Assembly: GCF_003573695.1 (NCBI RefSeq)
Contig: NC_039365.1
Span: forward strand, 81,045,082 to 81,109,081
Direction of reading: 5' to 3'
Length of the DNA stretch: 64,000 bases
Source: Papaver somniferum
Taxonomy: Eukaryota > Streptophyta > Magnoliopsida > Ranunculales > Papaveraceae
The notes under the pieces are model-generated. The model worked only from the letters and a program-made list of their open reading frames with translations. It was not told the DNA's origin and ran no database searches. Numbering within the stretch: position 1 is the stretch's first letter; the number at the start of each line of letters is the position of its first letter. Shown one piece after another: positions 33,160 through 45,492 of this stretch. The position numbers and the translations under genes were made by a program.

Positions 33160-36100
33160 TGTAAAGACCCTTAAGCTCGTCCACGCTATTTGACTGGTCT
33201 AGCGTTGGTCAAGAGACGATTTAGCCGATAACACTCGATTAGTTTAACACAAACGTTAATTAATAGGAATTAATCTAACAACGAACTATATACGAAACTA
33301 GTACCATCAAATAGATCTCGAAAAGTTATGCGAGATGGACTACTTGCACGTGTCATTCAGATACTGAACGAAAGAGATTTTATCAGATAAGTTAGAAGGG
33401 AAAAATGGTCATTTTGCATACAACCATCTTGGCTGCCCCTTATCCTTTTGAGGAGTGTCCCATTAACAAACTTTGGTCTTATCTACCTAACCGAGAGGAT
33501 AAACTCGCCCTTATTCTCTTTTCTTATTCTTCATTCTCCATTCTTCTTTCTTTTTCGCTTTTCTTCTCTTCTCTCCTGTTCTTCTTTCTCTGACGAAATT
33601 GTGAGATCAAATGGAAACTCTGAGATTGATAGAAGGTGGATAAGATCATACTGTAGTCGGTAGTGATGGTGTTGATGTTTATCGAGTTTGGAAAGAATAA
33701 GCTGATGCTGTTATATTCACAATTAGGGTTATAGAACCGATTCATGTTCTGAAGTTTTAAGAGATGAATGTAGAGCGGTGGTTTGATGAAGAATCATGGG
33801 TTAAGTCTCAATTGAAGTTCTGAACTTGTATTTGAGATGAACTGAGAGATAGCGTTTCTGAATCTAGTCTCGAGATTCGATTGAAGATGTAGTTAGTGTT
33901 CTATGATGTCGATTAGAGATGGGTTTATTATCAATTGAAGTTTAAATGAGTGGATTGGGTTTGATTTCAGTTTATGTACGAATTGAATCAGAGATTTGGT
34001 TTCATCCGAAATTAGGGTTAGTTGATATGGCAATTGGGTAGATGTTTAATTTAAGTTTGAAGCTGGTTTCGTGATGAATCGAAGAACTAGGGTTTGTAAG
34101 ATGAATTCAGAGAATATTGAGAAGATGAAATTGAGAGTTTAGGAGTTTAATTGGAGGTGGGTTTGATGTGAATTAAGAGTTAAGGTTGAAAGCTAGCTTG
34201 AGTTTGATAGTTAGAGTTCTGTGCTTGAAGCTCGGATGAATGGTTGAAGTTATTAATGGAATTAGGTTTGAATTGTGTTTATAAAAAAATGAAGTTATTT
34301 AGTATTTTTGATTGAGTATGTGTAGATGATATTTGAGCTAAGGCCTGATTTGGGGTATAAAGTGAGTTACACAGAATGTTGATGTTTAAGATTGATTAAG
34401 GAGAGTTGAGATGAAATGAGTATTGTTCTGTGAAGATGTACTTGGTGGTGTTAGTTGAAGATGGAACTACAGGTGAAGAAGAGATAACATTATTAGGTGT
34501 AATATCAGGAATGATGGTGTTGTATAATAAGTGAACTGAAATATCATTTATAGTGTGGTGAATGAATGTAAGTTGATTTGAGAACATGGTTATGTTAGAC
34601 TTGGCTAGGGTGTGTGTGTGTGGTTGGAACTGGAGTCTGGAAATGTGAATGGAGGTAGAAATGTCAGTGCAGGATGTATATGAATGGATAAAGATGTTGC
34701 TTGAGTTGGGGGTTTATTAGAATGTATGTTATGGTATTGGTGTTGCAGTGAGAGTGAAGTGTAATGAAGATGAAAATTGCAGTTATGCTTGAGTGACATT
34801 GTGGAACGAGATTGAATGAACTGTGGTTGAGTTAGTCTTGGTGAATGTAGGATGAAGTTGTATCTGTAATGGCAGGTGTGTAGCTTGATGATAGTCTCAA
34901 TGAAAGCTTGCATCTGCTACCTAAAGGTAAGCTGAGTTTGTATTTGAGATTGAGTTATGAAGTTGCATTGAATTTATAGAATTGTATAGAATGGATAGTT
35001 TGTATTTGAATCAAATCTTAGTGTGAGTTCTTTCAGCTTAGCTGACTCGACATAGTGCTTCTGAATCAATCTATCTGACTGAGTTGAATCGGAGTAGACT
35101 CACCAAGTTCCCTGTTCTGACCTGTATTGACTCAGTTGACCGATTCATGTTGACTTTTACCTTGACTGTTAACCTGACCTTAGACGTTGACTGTTAGAGA
35201 CCCGTTGACTGTTAGATTGACCTTAGACCCGTTGAATCAAATCTTAGTCTGAGTTCTTTCAGCTTAGCTAACTCGACCTAGTGCTTCTGACTCAGTCTAT
35301 CTGACTGAGTTGAATCGCTGTAGACTCATCAAGTTCCCTGTTCTGACATGTATTGACTCAGTTGACCGATTCATGTTGACTTTGACCTTGACTGTTGACC
35401 TGACCTTAGACGTTGATTGTTAGAGATCCATTGACTGTTAGATTGACCGTTAGAGACTTTCAGTTGACCAGATGGACCAGGCCTTAGATTAATGGGTCGG
35501 GTTTCGTGGACTTGGGCTTAAAGATAATTTTCTTAGTTTGATATTTTTGACCCCTTATGGTCCGAATTAGCCTTTGGCTTCTTCTACAAAGTTGTAGATA
35601 TTCATAAGACTTAGCTATTGGACTATAGAATCATCTCAATTGAATTAGTAAACCTTATATGTGTTAAAGGTAGAGAATGATAAGGTGTAGAACCATAAAT
35701 GGTCTTAGAACCATTAGATAGTTTACTTAGCTTATAACTGGAACTTGTATGAAATTATGTTATGAGCCATATGTGAGCCTATTGGCTAGATTCTTAGAGT
35801 TCCTGTGTGATTAACAATTAGTCTATATTAACAACAATCGATTCAAAGGATGAACCCGTGGAACGTGGATCTCGAGGTAGGCGTGGATTGTCATCAAAAG
35901 AGGTGGGAATACATTTAACTCTTTTGTAACTGTAATCATTGTTGTTTCTTTTACAAAAGTCTTTGTTGAAAAAACTCACGCTTTATCTGATTGTACATTC
36001 CTTGCTTTGTTTAATTTGTATTATGATTGTTCTGTCGATTCTTTGAATCTTTCCATGGTTTGAAAAGGACTTGTAATGTTTGTTGGTCATCAATTGTTAT

Positions 36101-36699
36101 GGGAAATATGAATTTCCACCTGTGATATATAGGATACGCTCCTTCACATTTATACCTAGAGCTTTTATGATATATTGATCGGCAGTTTGCGAGTTCGGAA
36201 TTGCACAACAATATTATACATTGTTTGAATAAGGAGTTTGTCCATATACATGTTTGTTTATTTCAGTGACTTGGTCATTTTTTTATGTTTCGGAAAACAT
36301 TTATTGTTTTCCAAATCTTGCTTATGATTACTTGAAAGTTAAATGTTATTTCTACTGGGCACCCCTTTTAGAGATGATGTGCTCACCCATTCCCACTTTC
36401 AGTTTCAGAGACAGATCAGAGTTGTGCAGTGAAAGCTTCAAGGAGTTAAGTCCATTAATTAGTAAACTTCTAATATGTTTATATATTTCATATTGTATTT
36501 GTATACCATATGATTATTATATGTATCATTTGAGAGGAGTTCTTGTATATATATATATATATTTTTGAGCGGGGCTAGTTTTGGGTTAATTTTTGTAACA
36601 GATTTCTTAATTGAACGTTTAAGTAAATGATTTAGATTTTTTAATGCCTCTTATTTAGTTAATCTCATGGATTAGTCAGCTGCTAGCTTAGGGGGCGCT
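33160..36699 (+). repeat. 5' LTR of the Tekay/Del-like element
   Basis: It is a 3.5-kb LTR. The CA end seen in the 3' LTR (GCGCTACA) is missing a few bases, so the LTR runs directly into the PBS. A stretch of about 226 bp is tandemly duplicated (CAAATCTTAGTGTGAG near 35011 and CAAATCTTAGTCTGAG near 35237). Only one copy exists in the 3' LTR. CTGTTAGAGAC/GTTGACT words form a finer repeat within it. Confidence 0.85.
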
Positions 36700-36711
36700 T
36701 GGTATCAGAGC
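36700..36711 (+). other. Primer binding site (initiator Met tRNA type)
   Basis: TGGTATCAGAGC is an exact match to the common plant retrotransposon PBS complementary to the initiator-Met tRNA 3' end. Confidence 0.85.
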
Positions 36712-38541
36712 TCACTATTAGATCTTATATGGGAAACAATAGGAATAGCCAGTGCCAGTTAGTGGACTAGATTATTTTAGAACTGGGTTGGGTTGTGAGA
36801 TAAATCTTAATCACTAAAAGTTATCAATAATTAAAAGATTTATTTGACTGATTGATTGATTTGTTTGTTTGATTGTTTGTGTATGTGATGAAGTAAAAGT
36901 TGTAGGGTACACCAATAACTTTAGCTACTAAAGGTCAGGGAATAATCAGTCTAGAAAGTATGAACACGTACACAATCCAATACTAGAAAAATAGTGAGAT
37001 TAACACAATTGATAAATCTTGAAAGTCATATATAAAGTTATTGAGCACTTTGTAGAATCAACAGTTTATAAATACATAAACGTTAATAATATTTTTGAGA
37101 CTCTATAATATTTGTAACAGTAGTTAGAATAATAGTTCAACCATCAATGTTAATAATAAATATATTATAATAGAAATTATAAATGACAATAAAAGTAATA
37201 ACAATTTTGATAAAGTGATGTTAGCATTTATCAATTAGTATTATATTAAACTTAACTTAACTAAAATTTCAATAAAGATATATAACGATAAAAATAATAG
37301 TTATGATTAAATAGCTATGGAACATTAATAATGCTCATCTACAATTAAGTTTTGTAAATTAAACTGATGACAAATTAGAAATAAATGTTTTGCTTTAAAC
37401 TATGTAGTTAATATAATATTCTTTTTAGGTGTTAGACGTAAGAAGGTGAGGATATAATGCATAAAATAAAAAGACTCAACTTGTTAATAATCTTGTATCG
37501 AAGTTATGTTTAGTCTAACGAGTGACCCAGTAAATCTTTTAAAATGAAACAAGTGTACATGAAGTAGTAATAATATTATTCAGATATTTAATATAATACT
37601 AGGATTTAAAGAAAATAAATTTATATGTTAATAGGATACTTTACATTTATAGAAAACCCTAAAGACTATTAGGATATATTATAATTTTATGCAGACTCAA
37701 ATTTAAATCATATTAAGTTACCAACGCCAATATTTTTAACAAGATATAGTATACAGATTCAATGTGACTGACTATCAACTTTACAATGATGAGATAATAA
37801 CACAAATGGTAATATGATTTGGGTAATTAAGCTGGTAGTAAATTTATAATGAATAACATTTGGAAAATTTATATATGGTATTACAGTAAATTTAAAACTA
37901 CCAGATATTATAAATCGACGTGAAATCGAATTTAGATTATTATATTGATAAGATAATAAATAATAATAATGATAAATAAAAAATAAAATAAATTCAGATG
38001 ACTAAATTGTTTAAAATGATATAAACTATTTATATATTTTACGAAATAAATTTATCAGATCTATACCAATTACGATAGAAGTTAGAGACTAATTAATCTT
38101 AATAAATTAATAATTAGTTAATCCAGCACTGGAGAATAGTGAACGTTGTGTTTTCTCTGTTCGTAGGAAAGCATTGTTAGGACTGGACAACCATGACAGG
38201 ACAACTTCTTTCAGAGATGACTGATCATAAAAGTTTGGTATAACTCTTAAGGAAACCTTCACTTAGAAAGATTCGTAGGATTCTTCCTTAAAGTGGGAGA
38301 CAAATATCTTATAAAATAGAAATTAGTTAAGAAACTCAGACTTCCCTATTTGATAGATTAAATCAGTGTAGTTTAACCTAGAGCCACAAATTGTACTAGT
38401 AGAGAACCATATAGGTTTGTGCTTCGTTTCGTATTGATTGCGCTTAGAAGAAAGATAGTAGTTCTCTATAAGGAGGGGAGTTATTGAAGACCAGAAGGGT
38501 GGTTTGATTTTCGAGGACGAAAATGTATAAGGTGGGGAGAA
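36712..38541 (+). other. Coding-free internal region of the Tekay/Del-like element
   Basis: The region is very AT-rich, with no reading frame above 60 codons and no retroelement motif. Only the last 50 bp (GGTGGTTTGATTTTCGAGGA, then the polypurine tract) resemble the 3' border of an autonomous relative. The whole gag-pol has been replaced or lost. Confidence 0.7.
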
Positions 38542-40813
38542 TGTAAAGACCCTTAAGCTCGTCCACGCTATCTGAGTCTAGCGTTGGTCAAGAGACGATT
38601 TAGCCGATAACACTCGATTAGTTTAACACAAACGTTAATTAATAGGAATTAATCTAACAAAGAGCTAGATACGAAACTAGTACCATCAAATAAATCTCGA
38701 AAAGAATTGCTAGATGGACTACTTGCACGTGTCATTCGGATACCGAACGAAGAAGATTTTATCAGATTAGTTAGAGGGGCAAAATGGTCATTTGCATACA
38801 ACAGTCTTGGCTGCCCCTTATCCTTTTGAGGAGTGTCCCGTTAACCAACTTTGGTCTTATCTACGTAACCGAGAGGATAAACTCGCCGTTATTCTCTTTT
38901 CTTCTTCTTCATTCTCCATTCTTCTTTCTTTTTCGCTTTTCTTCTCTTCTCTCCTGTTCTTCTTTCTCTGACGAAATTGTGAGATCAAATGGAAACTCTG
39001 AGATTGATAGAAGGTGGATAAGATCATACTGTAGTCGGTAGTGATGGTGTTGATGTTTATCGAGTTCGGAAAGAAGAAGCTGATGCTGTTGTATTCACAA
39101 TTAGGGTTATAGAACCGATTCATGTTCTGAAGTTTTAAGAGATGAATGTATAGCGGTGGTTTGATGAAGAATCATGGGTTAAGTCTCAATTGAAGTTCTG
39201 AACTTGTATTTGAGATGAACTGAGAGCTAGCGTTTCTGAATCTAGTCTCGAGATTCGATTGAAGATGTAGTTAGTGTTCTATGATGTCGATTAGAGATGG
39301 GTTTATTATCAATTGAAGTTTAAATGAGTGGATTGGGTTTGATTTCAGTTTCTGTACGAATTGAATCAGAGATTTGGTTTCATCCGAAATTAGGGTTAGT
39401 TGATATGGCAATTGGGTAGATGTTTAATTTAAGTTTGAAGCTGGTTTCGTGATGAATCGAAGAACTAGGGTTTGTAAGATGAATTCAGAGAATATTGAGA
39501 AGATGAAATTGAGAGTTTAGGAGTTTAATTGGAGGTGGGTTTGATGTGAATTAAGAGTTAAGGTTGAAAGCTAGCTTGAGTTTGATAGTTAGAGTCTTGT
39601 GCTTGAAGCTCGGATGAATGGTTGAAGTTATTAATGGAATTAGGTTTGAATTGTGTTTATAAGAAAATGAAGTTATTTAGTATTTTTGATTGAGTATGTG
39701 TAGTTGATATTTGAGCTAAGGCCTGAATCGGGGTATAAAGTGAGTTACACAGAATGTTGATGTTTAAGATTGATTAAGGAGAATTGAGATGAAATGAGTG
39801 TTGTTCTGTGAAGATGTACTTGGTGGTGTTAGTTGAAGATGGAACTACAGGTGAAGAAGAGATAACATTATTAGGTGTAATATCAGGAATGATGGTGTTG
39901 TATAATAAGTGAACTGAAATATCAGTTATAGTGTGGTGAATGAATGTAAGTTGATTTGAGAACATGGTTATGTTAGACTTGGCTAGGGTGTGCGTGTGTG
40001 GTTGGAACTGGAGTCTGGAAATGTGAATGGAGGTAGAAATGTCAGTGCAGGCTGTATATGAATGGATAAAGATGTTGCTTGAGTTGGGGGTTTATTAGAA
40101 TGTATGTTATGGTATTGGTGTTGCAGTGAGAGGGAAGTGTAATGAAGATGAAAATTGCAGTTATGCTTGAGTGACATTGTGGAACGAGATTGAATGAACT
40201 GTGGTTGAGTTAGTCTTGGTGAATGTAGGATGAAGTTGTATCTGTAATGGCAGGTGTGTAGTTTGATAATAGTCTCAATGGAAGCTTGCATCTGCTACCT
40301 AAAAAGGTAAGCTGAATTTGTATTTGAGATTGAGTTATGAAGTTGTATTGAATTTATAAAATTGTATTGAATGAATAGTTTGTATTTGAATCAAATAAAT
40401 AGAATCAAGTTGGTAGTGAAACTGAAGTTGTATTGGAGTTATGATTTGTAGTTCTGTACACGAATCTTAGTCTGAGTTCTTTCAGCTTAGCTGACTCGAC
40501 GGCTATCTGACTGAGTTGAACCGGTGTAGACTCACCGAGTTCCCTGTTATGACCTGTATTGACTCAGTTTACCGATTTATGTTGACTTTGACCTTGACTG
40601 CTGATCTGACCTTAGATGTTGACTGTTAGAGACCCGTTGACTGTTAGATTGACCGTTAGAGACTGTCAGTTGACCAGATGGACCAGGCCTTAGATTAATG
40701 GGTCGGGTTTCGTGGAATTGGGCTTAGAGTTAGTTTTCTTAGTTTGATATTTTGGACCCCTTATGGTCCGAATTAGTCTTTCGCTTCTTTTACAAAGTTG
40801 TAGATATTCATAA

Positions 40814-43347
40814 AGGGAAATTAGGGGGAGACCCAAAAAAAGAAAGTATTCTCATTTTCAGGCCTACAATTAATTTTAGGTACCGTGACACCCATAATTA
40901 TATGAAATTATTATAAATGTATGCATGACGGATTATGCATCCGCATGATGGGTTATGCATCAGGGGTATAATTGACAACGCAACTTGGATATAACATATC
41001 TAAAAATCTGCGCCTTGGAATTTTACAAATTTTATATTGTTGGAAATCTTTTTAAGAGAGCTATGCAACGAATACAAACAACAATATTAAATTTTTGTTT
41101 TTCACGAAAAAATCGGAGGTGATCATCATTTTAGACAAAATTTCGAAAACTGACTACATAACCATTATGCAGCCACCAAAAAAGATGCATAACACATTCT
41201 GCAGACGCATAACGAATTATGCAACCATTTTCTCGACTGCATAACAAATTATGCATCTGCATAACAAAGTTATGCATCTATAACAAGTTATGTAGCGATT
41301 GTTTTGGTTGATTTTAGTGCGTACATAAAAAATTGATGCATAATGCATTATGCAAACATATTTTCGGATGCATAACAGGTTATGCATCTATTTTCTCGAT
41401 GCATAAAAGATTGTGTAACAAATTTCTCGATGCATAACGCATTATGCAGCCATATTTTCGGATGCACAACAGGTTATGCATCAATTTTCACGATTGCATA
41501 ACATGTTATGCAGATATTATTGTAGGTGCATGACAAGTTGTGCAGTCTTTGTTTTTGTTGGTTTCAATAGTGACGAAAAATTTGATGCATAACGTGCTAT
41601 GCAACCGTTTTCTGGACTGCATAACAAGTTATGCAACAAATTTTGTAGATGCATAACAGGTTATGCATCCATTTTCATAGCTGCATAACAACTTAAAACA
41701 ACACCCAACAGACTAAAAACCAAATCTGATCTTGACATGTTATGCAGTCATAACAACGTGTCATGCATAACTAGCCACCAACTTCACAGCTCCCCATTTA
41801 TATCTCGACAAAAATCAGACTCTTCAATCTCGGACAACAAGCACACCCTCATATCCATTGTTGCAGACGTAGAATAAAACATCATAGATTCAAGTCAAAT
41901 CCTGGCAGCAAACCAAGCTGCCATTGATAATGCTTCTTCTGTCAAAACCTGATGTGTTAAACCCTGTAATGTCGCACCATAAACCGCCTCCAACAATCCT
42001 TGTTCGATACAAACACTAAACACCACCAATCTGCATCCATTCATCTCATAAAACTGACGGCAGCTACACTCTTTCTTAGCTATTTTCAAGGACCCAAACT
42101 CTATCCGATGCTGAAACAAATTGGTACCCAATTTAGCTCACCCTACTGGCTTCTAATTAACGCCACATCCGCTGCAAACAACCCTTGTACTCATCCCACA
42201 AACGCACAGCAAACTAGCAAGGAAACGATGCGGTCAAGCAGCTGCAGCTGGTTATGTTCTTGTTGTTTAGCCTTGACCAAATCTTCCACAGCACTAACCA
42301 AATTTGTGATTCACTCTGCACCCTTTTCTTCCTTCTTTTCTCGCTGCCAGAACTGTACCAAACCCTCACCATAGACAACATGTATCCTTCGATATCTTGC
42401 TGGTTTCAAACCCACGGCAACAACACACATCACCCACACAAACATCTGCAACAACATTTGTTTCTTCTCCTCTTCTTACACGACCCAGATAATCAACAAT
42501 GCCCATAGCAACAACCATTGTAACAGCTGCGAACTAGGTGGTAATAAGATGGTGGTTCAGCTTTTCTGTCGAACAGTTGATATACGCTACATGATGGTGT
42601 TGTTGTATGTTGAGAAACCATCTCCTTCAGCTCTCCAATTCCTGCAATTTCACATTCAACACAGCCCAATAACTCCACTTCTTCCAGGAATTATAAACTA
42701 GACTCATTCATCATCATTTACTGTCACAATCAACCACAGCAACAACATCTCTTGGACAGAGAAAAGAGGGGATGTAAGAAATTCTTCTTTCCTGGCTCTC
42801 TTGAGTTAAAATACAACCCAAACTTCTACATCATCTCGAGCTCCCGATTCTTCGAACACAACCACCAAAACCCATTTAATCAATCAGTCCCAGATCCCTT
42901 TTTCTTTGTTGATTTCAGTTTTGCAACTTCACCAAATTCCTTATCTGATATTCTAAAACTTCATTCATAATCAATTACATCAACAGATCAGACCCTAACT
43001 TCTTCCTCTCAAACATTACCTCAACTGTAGATGATTCGAATCACAAACGAACCCTTGAATACACCCAATCCAGTTGACAAATGGACCCAACTTGGTTGCT
43101 GCAATTTCTAATCTCAATCGAGATTTTGGACTCCGTCGATAGATAGGAAAGAAAGCTGTAGGGAGATACGAATCTGAGAAGAAGAAGAAGAAGAAGAAGA
43201 AGAAAAGAAAAAGACCGAAACATAATTTCAGAAATTATGGGTTTGAGAATAATTTTCTTCCAGAAAATGGGTGCGCGCCTGTGTTTTTCTGAGCGTGGGT
43301 TTCATAGTAGAAAAGTCTGGGAGAATGGGTCTCCCTGTAGTTTTCAC
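40814..43347. mobile_element. Non-autonomous Mutator-like element with a TTATGCATAAC array
   Basis: Perfect 9-bp duplications TATTCATAA flank it (40805-40813 and 43348-43356). The uninterrupted 5' LTR has a single TATTCATAA at the same place (35598-35606). The inverted ends are AGGGAAATTAGGGGGAGACC at the left and the inverse of GTGAAAACTACAGGGAGACC at the right. The first part (40918-41770) is a palindromic array. The second part (41800-43250) is unique-looking, CAACAACA-rich and ends with a (GAA)n run near 43170-43205. Short frames there show no homology I recognise, so gene capture is not supported. Confidence 0.9.
40918..41770. repeat. TTATGCATAAC palindromic minisatellite
   Basis: More than fifteen units of about 35-60 bp are built on GATGCATAACAGGTTATGCA and close variants. 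GCATAAC and GTTATGC face each other a few bases apart. The spacers often read TTTTCTCGA or TTTTCGGA. The array is strongly AT-rich. Confidence 0.85.
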
Positions 43348-44485
43348 TATTCATAATTCTTAGCTATTGGACTATAGAATCATCCTAATTGAATTAGTAA
43401 ACCTTACATGTGTTAAAGGTAGAGAATGATAAGGTGTAGAACCATAAATGGGCTTAGAACCATTAGATAGTTTACTTAGCTTATAACTGGAACTTGTATG
43501 AAATTATGTTATGAGCCTTATGCGAGCCTATTGGTTAGATTCTTAGAGTTCTTGTGTGATTAACAGTTAGTCTGTATTAACAAGGATCGATTCAAAGGAT
43601 GAACCCGTGGACCGTGGATCTCGAGGTAGGCGTGGCTTGTCATCAAAAGAGGTGGGAATACATTTAACTCTTTTGTAACCATTGTTGTTTCTTTTACAAA
43701 AGTCTTTGTTTAACAACCCCACGCTTTATCTGATTGTACATTCCATGCTTTGTTTAATTTGTATTACGAGTGTTCTGTTGATTCTTTGAATCTTTCTATG
43801 GTTTGGAAAGGAATTGTAATGTTTGTTGGTCATGAATTGTTATGGGAAATATGAATTTCCACCTATGATATATAGGATACACTCCTTCACATTATACCTA
43901 GAGCTTTTATGATATATTGGTCGGCAGTTTGCGAGTTCGGAATTGTCGACATCCATATATACGATTAGGTGTGGATTTGCGAGTTCGGAATTGCACAACC
44001 ATATTATACATTGTTTGAAGAAGGAGTTTGTCCATATACGTGTTTGTTTATTTCAGTGACTTGGTCATTTTTTAATGTTTCGTAAAACATTTATTGTTTT
44101 CCAAATCTTGCTTATGATTACTTGAAAGTTAAATGTTATTTCTACTGGGCACCCCTTTTAGGGATGATATGCTCACCCATTCAAACTTTCATTTTCAGAG
44201 ACAGATCAGAGTGGCGCAATGAAAGTTTCCAGGAGTTAAGTCCGTTAGTTAACTTCTGATATGTTTATTATATTGCATATTGTATTTGTAAACCAAATGA
44301 TTATTTATGTATCATTTTAGAGGAGTTCTTGTATATATATATATTTCTGAGCGAGACCAGTTTTGGGTTAAGTTTTGTAACAGATTTCTTAATTGAACGT
44401 TTAAGTAAATGATTTGGATTTTTTTAATGCCTCTTATTTAGTTAATCTCTTGGATTAGTCAGCTGCTAGCTTACAGGGCGCTACA

Positions 44486-44810
44486 GATATTTTATAGCGA
44501 AGGAAAATTACGATTTAGATTATCGACTTGAGTCGAATATTTAGTTTATTAATGATACATATTCCAAGGCATGAGATTGGGTTCAATATTGCCTTGTGTA
44601 GTTTTGAGAGTAATTTAGAGAAATTAATTATTGAGTTTACAACCGTTAGAAGTAGTGGAATCTAAAACCCTAGACCTCTTTCTCTTTTACCGACAAAAAT
44701 TTAATTAGTTTAATTTTATTTAGCATATTTTCTTTTATTTTTATTGAACTAAACCTTTGAAAATAGTCCGAGAATCGAACCTTCTACTTACCACTTGTAA
44801 AACTACATCA
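44486..44810 (+). repeat. 5' LTR of the 20-kb element, segment 3
   Basis: It begins with the GATAT duplication and matches 49536-49857. It ends AAACTACATCA, followed by GTTTTTGGCGTCGCCG. Confidence 0.85.
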
Positions 44811-44833
44811 GTTTTTGGCGTCGCCGACGCGGA
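44811..44833 (+). other. Putative PBS region of the 20-kb element
   Basis: TTTTTGGCGTCGCCGACGCG directly follows the LTR. It resembles the TTTGGCGCCGTTGCCGGGGA PBS region of Athila-type elements, with several changes. Confidence 0.5.
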
Positions 44834-45492
44834 CTTGTATTTAGGTTAGGTTTTAGATTTATTTTTGTAAATATTTTGGTAGTTTAGATTTTATTTTATT
44901 TTACTTTCTTTGATTTTACGTTTGATATCTTTTTAGCTTTTGTGTGCAGGTTTAATTTGATATTTATTGGAAAATAAAACTGGACAACCAAAAAGGTAAG
45001 TAAAGATACTCCATTTTTTTCCTTTTTCCTTTTTGTAAATATTGATATTTGATAGATTTTTATTTTATTTTTCTTTGTACATAGTTAATTTTAGGATTCT
45101 TTTTATTTTTTGTAAATATTTTATTTAAAAAAAAACACGTGCACACACCAATTGCATCGCCAGACATCGAATTTTAGGAAACTCGTGGTTTAGTACGGTG
45201 AACCCTCTGGGCGTTATCATCCGAAACACCACAAGCCTTAGCCTTGCACCTTTGACCAGTCTTTGACTGTAGGTATATTTTGCTAAAGGTAACCTGAGCC
45301 TACCCAATTTAATCGACTATGCATTTGCACGTGCACCAAAAAAATGTTGAACTGGTATTTTGAGGACCAATACAATAATTATCCTGCTGAATTTCAAAAC
45401 GGACATTATCATAGTGTGGATAATACTTTGTACCACTACCGACCTTCTGAAGGTTATGGTCATACCATGGTGATCCCAATTATTATTCGCAC

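Larger units (their letters stand above)
33160..44485 (+). mobile_element. Tekay/Del-like gypsy element without gag-pol (LARD type), nested in the 5' LTR
   Basis: The element starts TGTAAAGACCCTTAAGCTCG and ends GGGCGCTACA. It is flanked by perfect GATAT duplications (33155-33159 and 44486-44490). The 5' LTR is about 3.54 kb. TGGTATCAGAGC at 36700-36711 is the initiator-Met PBS. A purine tract AAGGTGGGGAGAA at 38529-38541, preceded by TTCGAGGACGAAAATG, is the typical 3' border of Del/Tekay chromoviruses. The interior of about 1.8 kb is AT-rich and has no gag, protease, RT or integrase. The 3' LTR contains a Mutator-like element. Reading frames in the LTRs occur in both copies but resemble nothing known to me. 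Confidence 0.9.
38542..44485 (+). repeat. 3' LTR of the Tekay/Del-like element, interrupted by a Mutator-like element
   Basis: It matches the 5' LTR closely from TGTAAAGACC on, with few differences by eye. It is split at 40814-43347 by a DNA element. A small local duplication of TTTGCGAGTTCGGAATTG lies near 43928 and 43976. The LTR ends GCGCTACA, followed by GATAT. Confidence 0.88.

Noticed and set aside
34605..40291. A 102-codon minus-strand frame found at 34605-34913 and again at 39983-40291
   Set aside because: The two frames are the same place in the two LTRs of one element, so conservation reflects LTR identity. The sequence is low-complexity and shows no known motif.
40918..41770. Array of palindromic repeats with regular spacing that could be mistaken for a CRISPR array
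   Set aside because: The repeats are imperfect and spacers are similar to each other. The array lies inside a DNA transposon with a 9-bp duplication in plant DNA. No cas gene is present.
42000..43223. Short frames in the second half of the Mutator-like element, as possible captured host gene (Pack-MULE)
   Set aside because: Frames on both strands overlap, are rich in simple repeats (CAACAA, GAA) and show no recognisable domain. Gene capture would need a database match.
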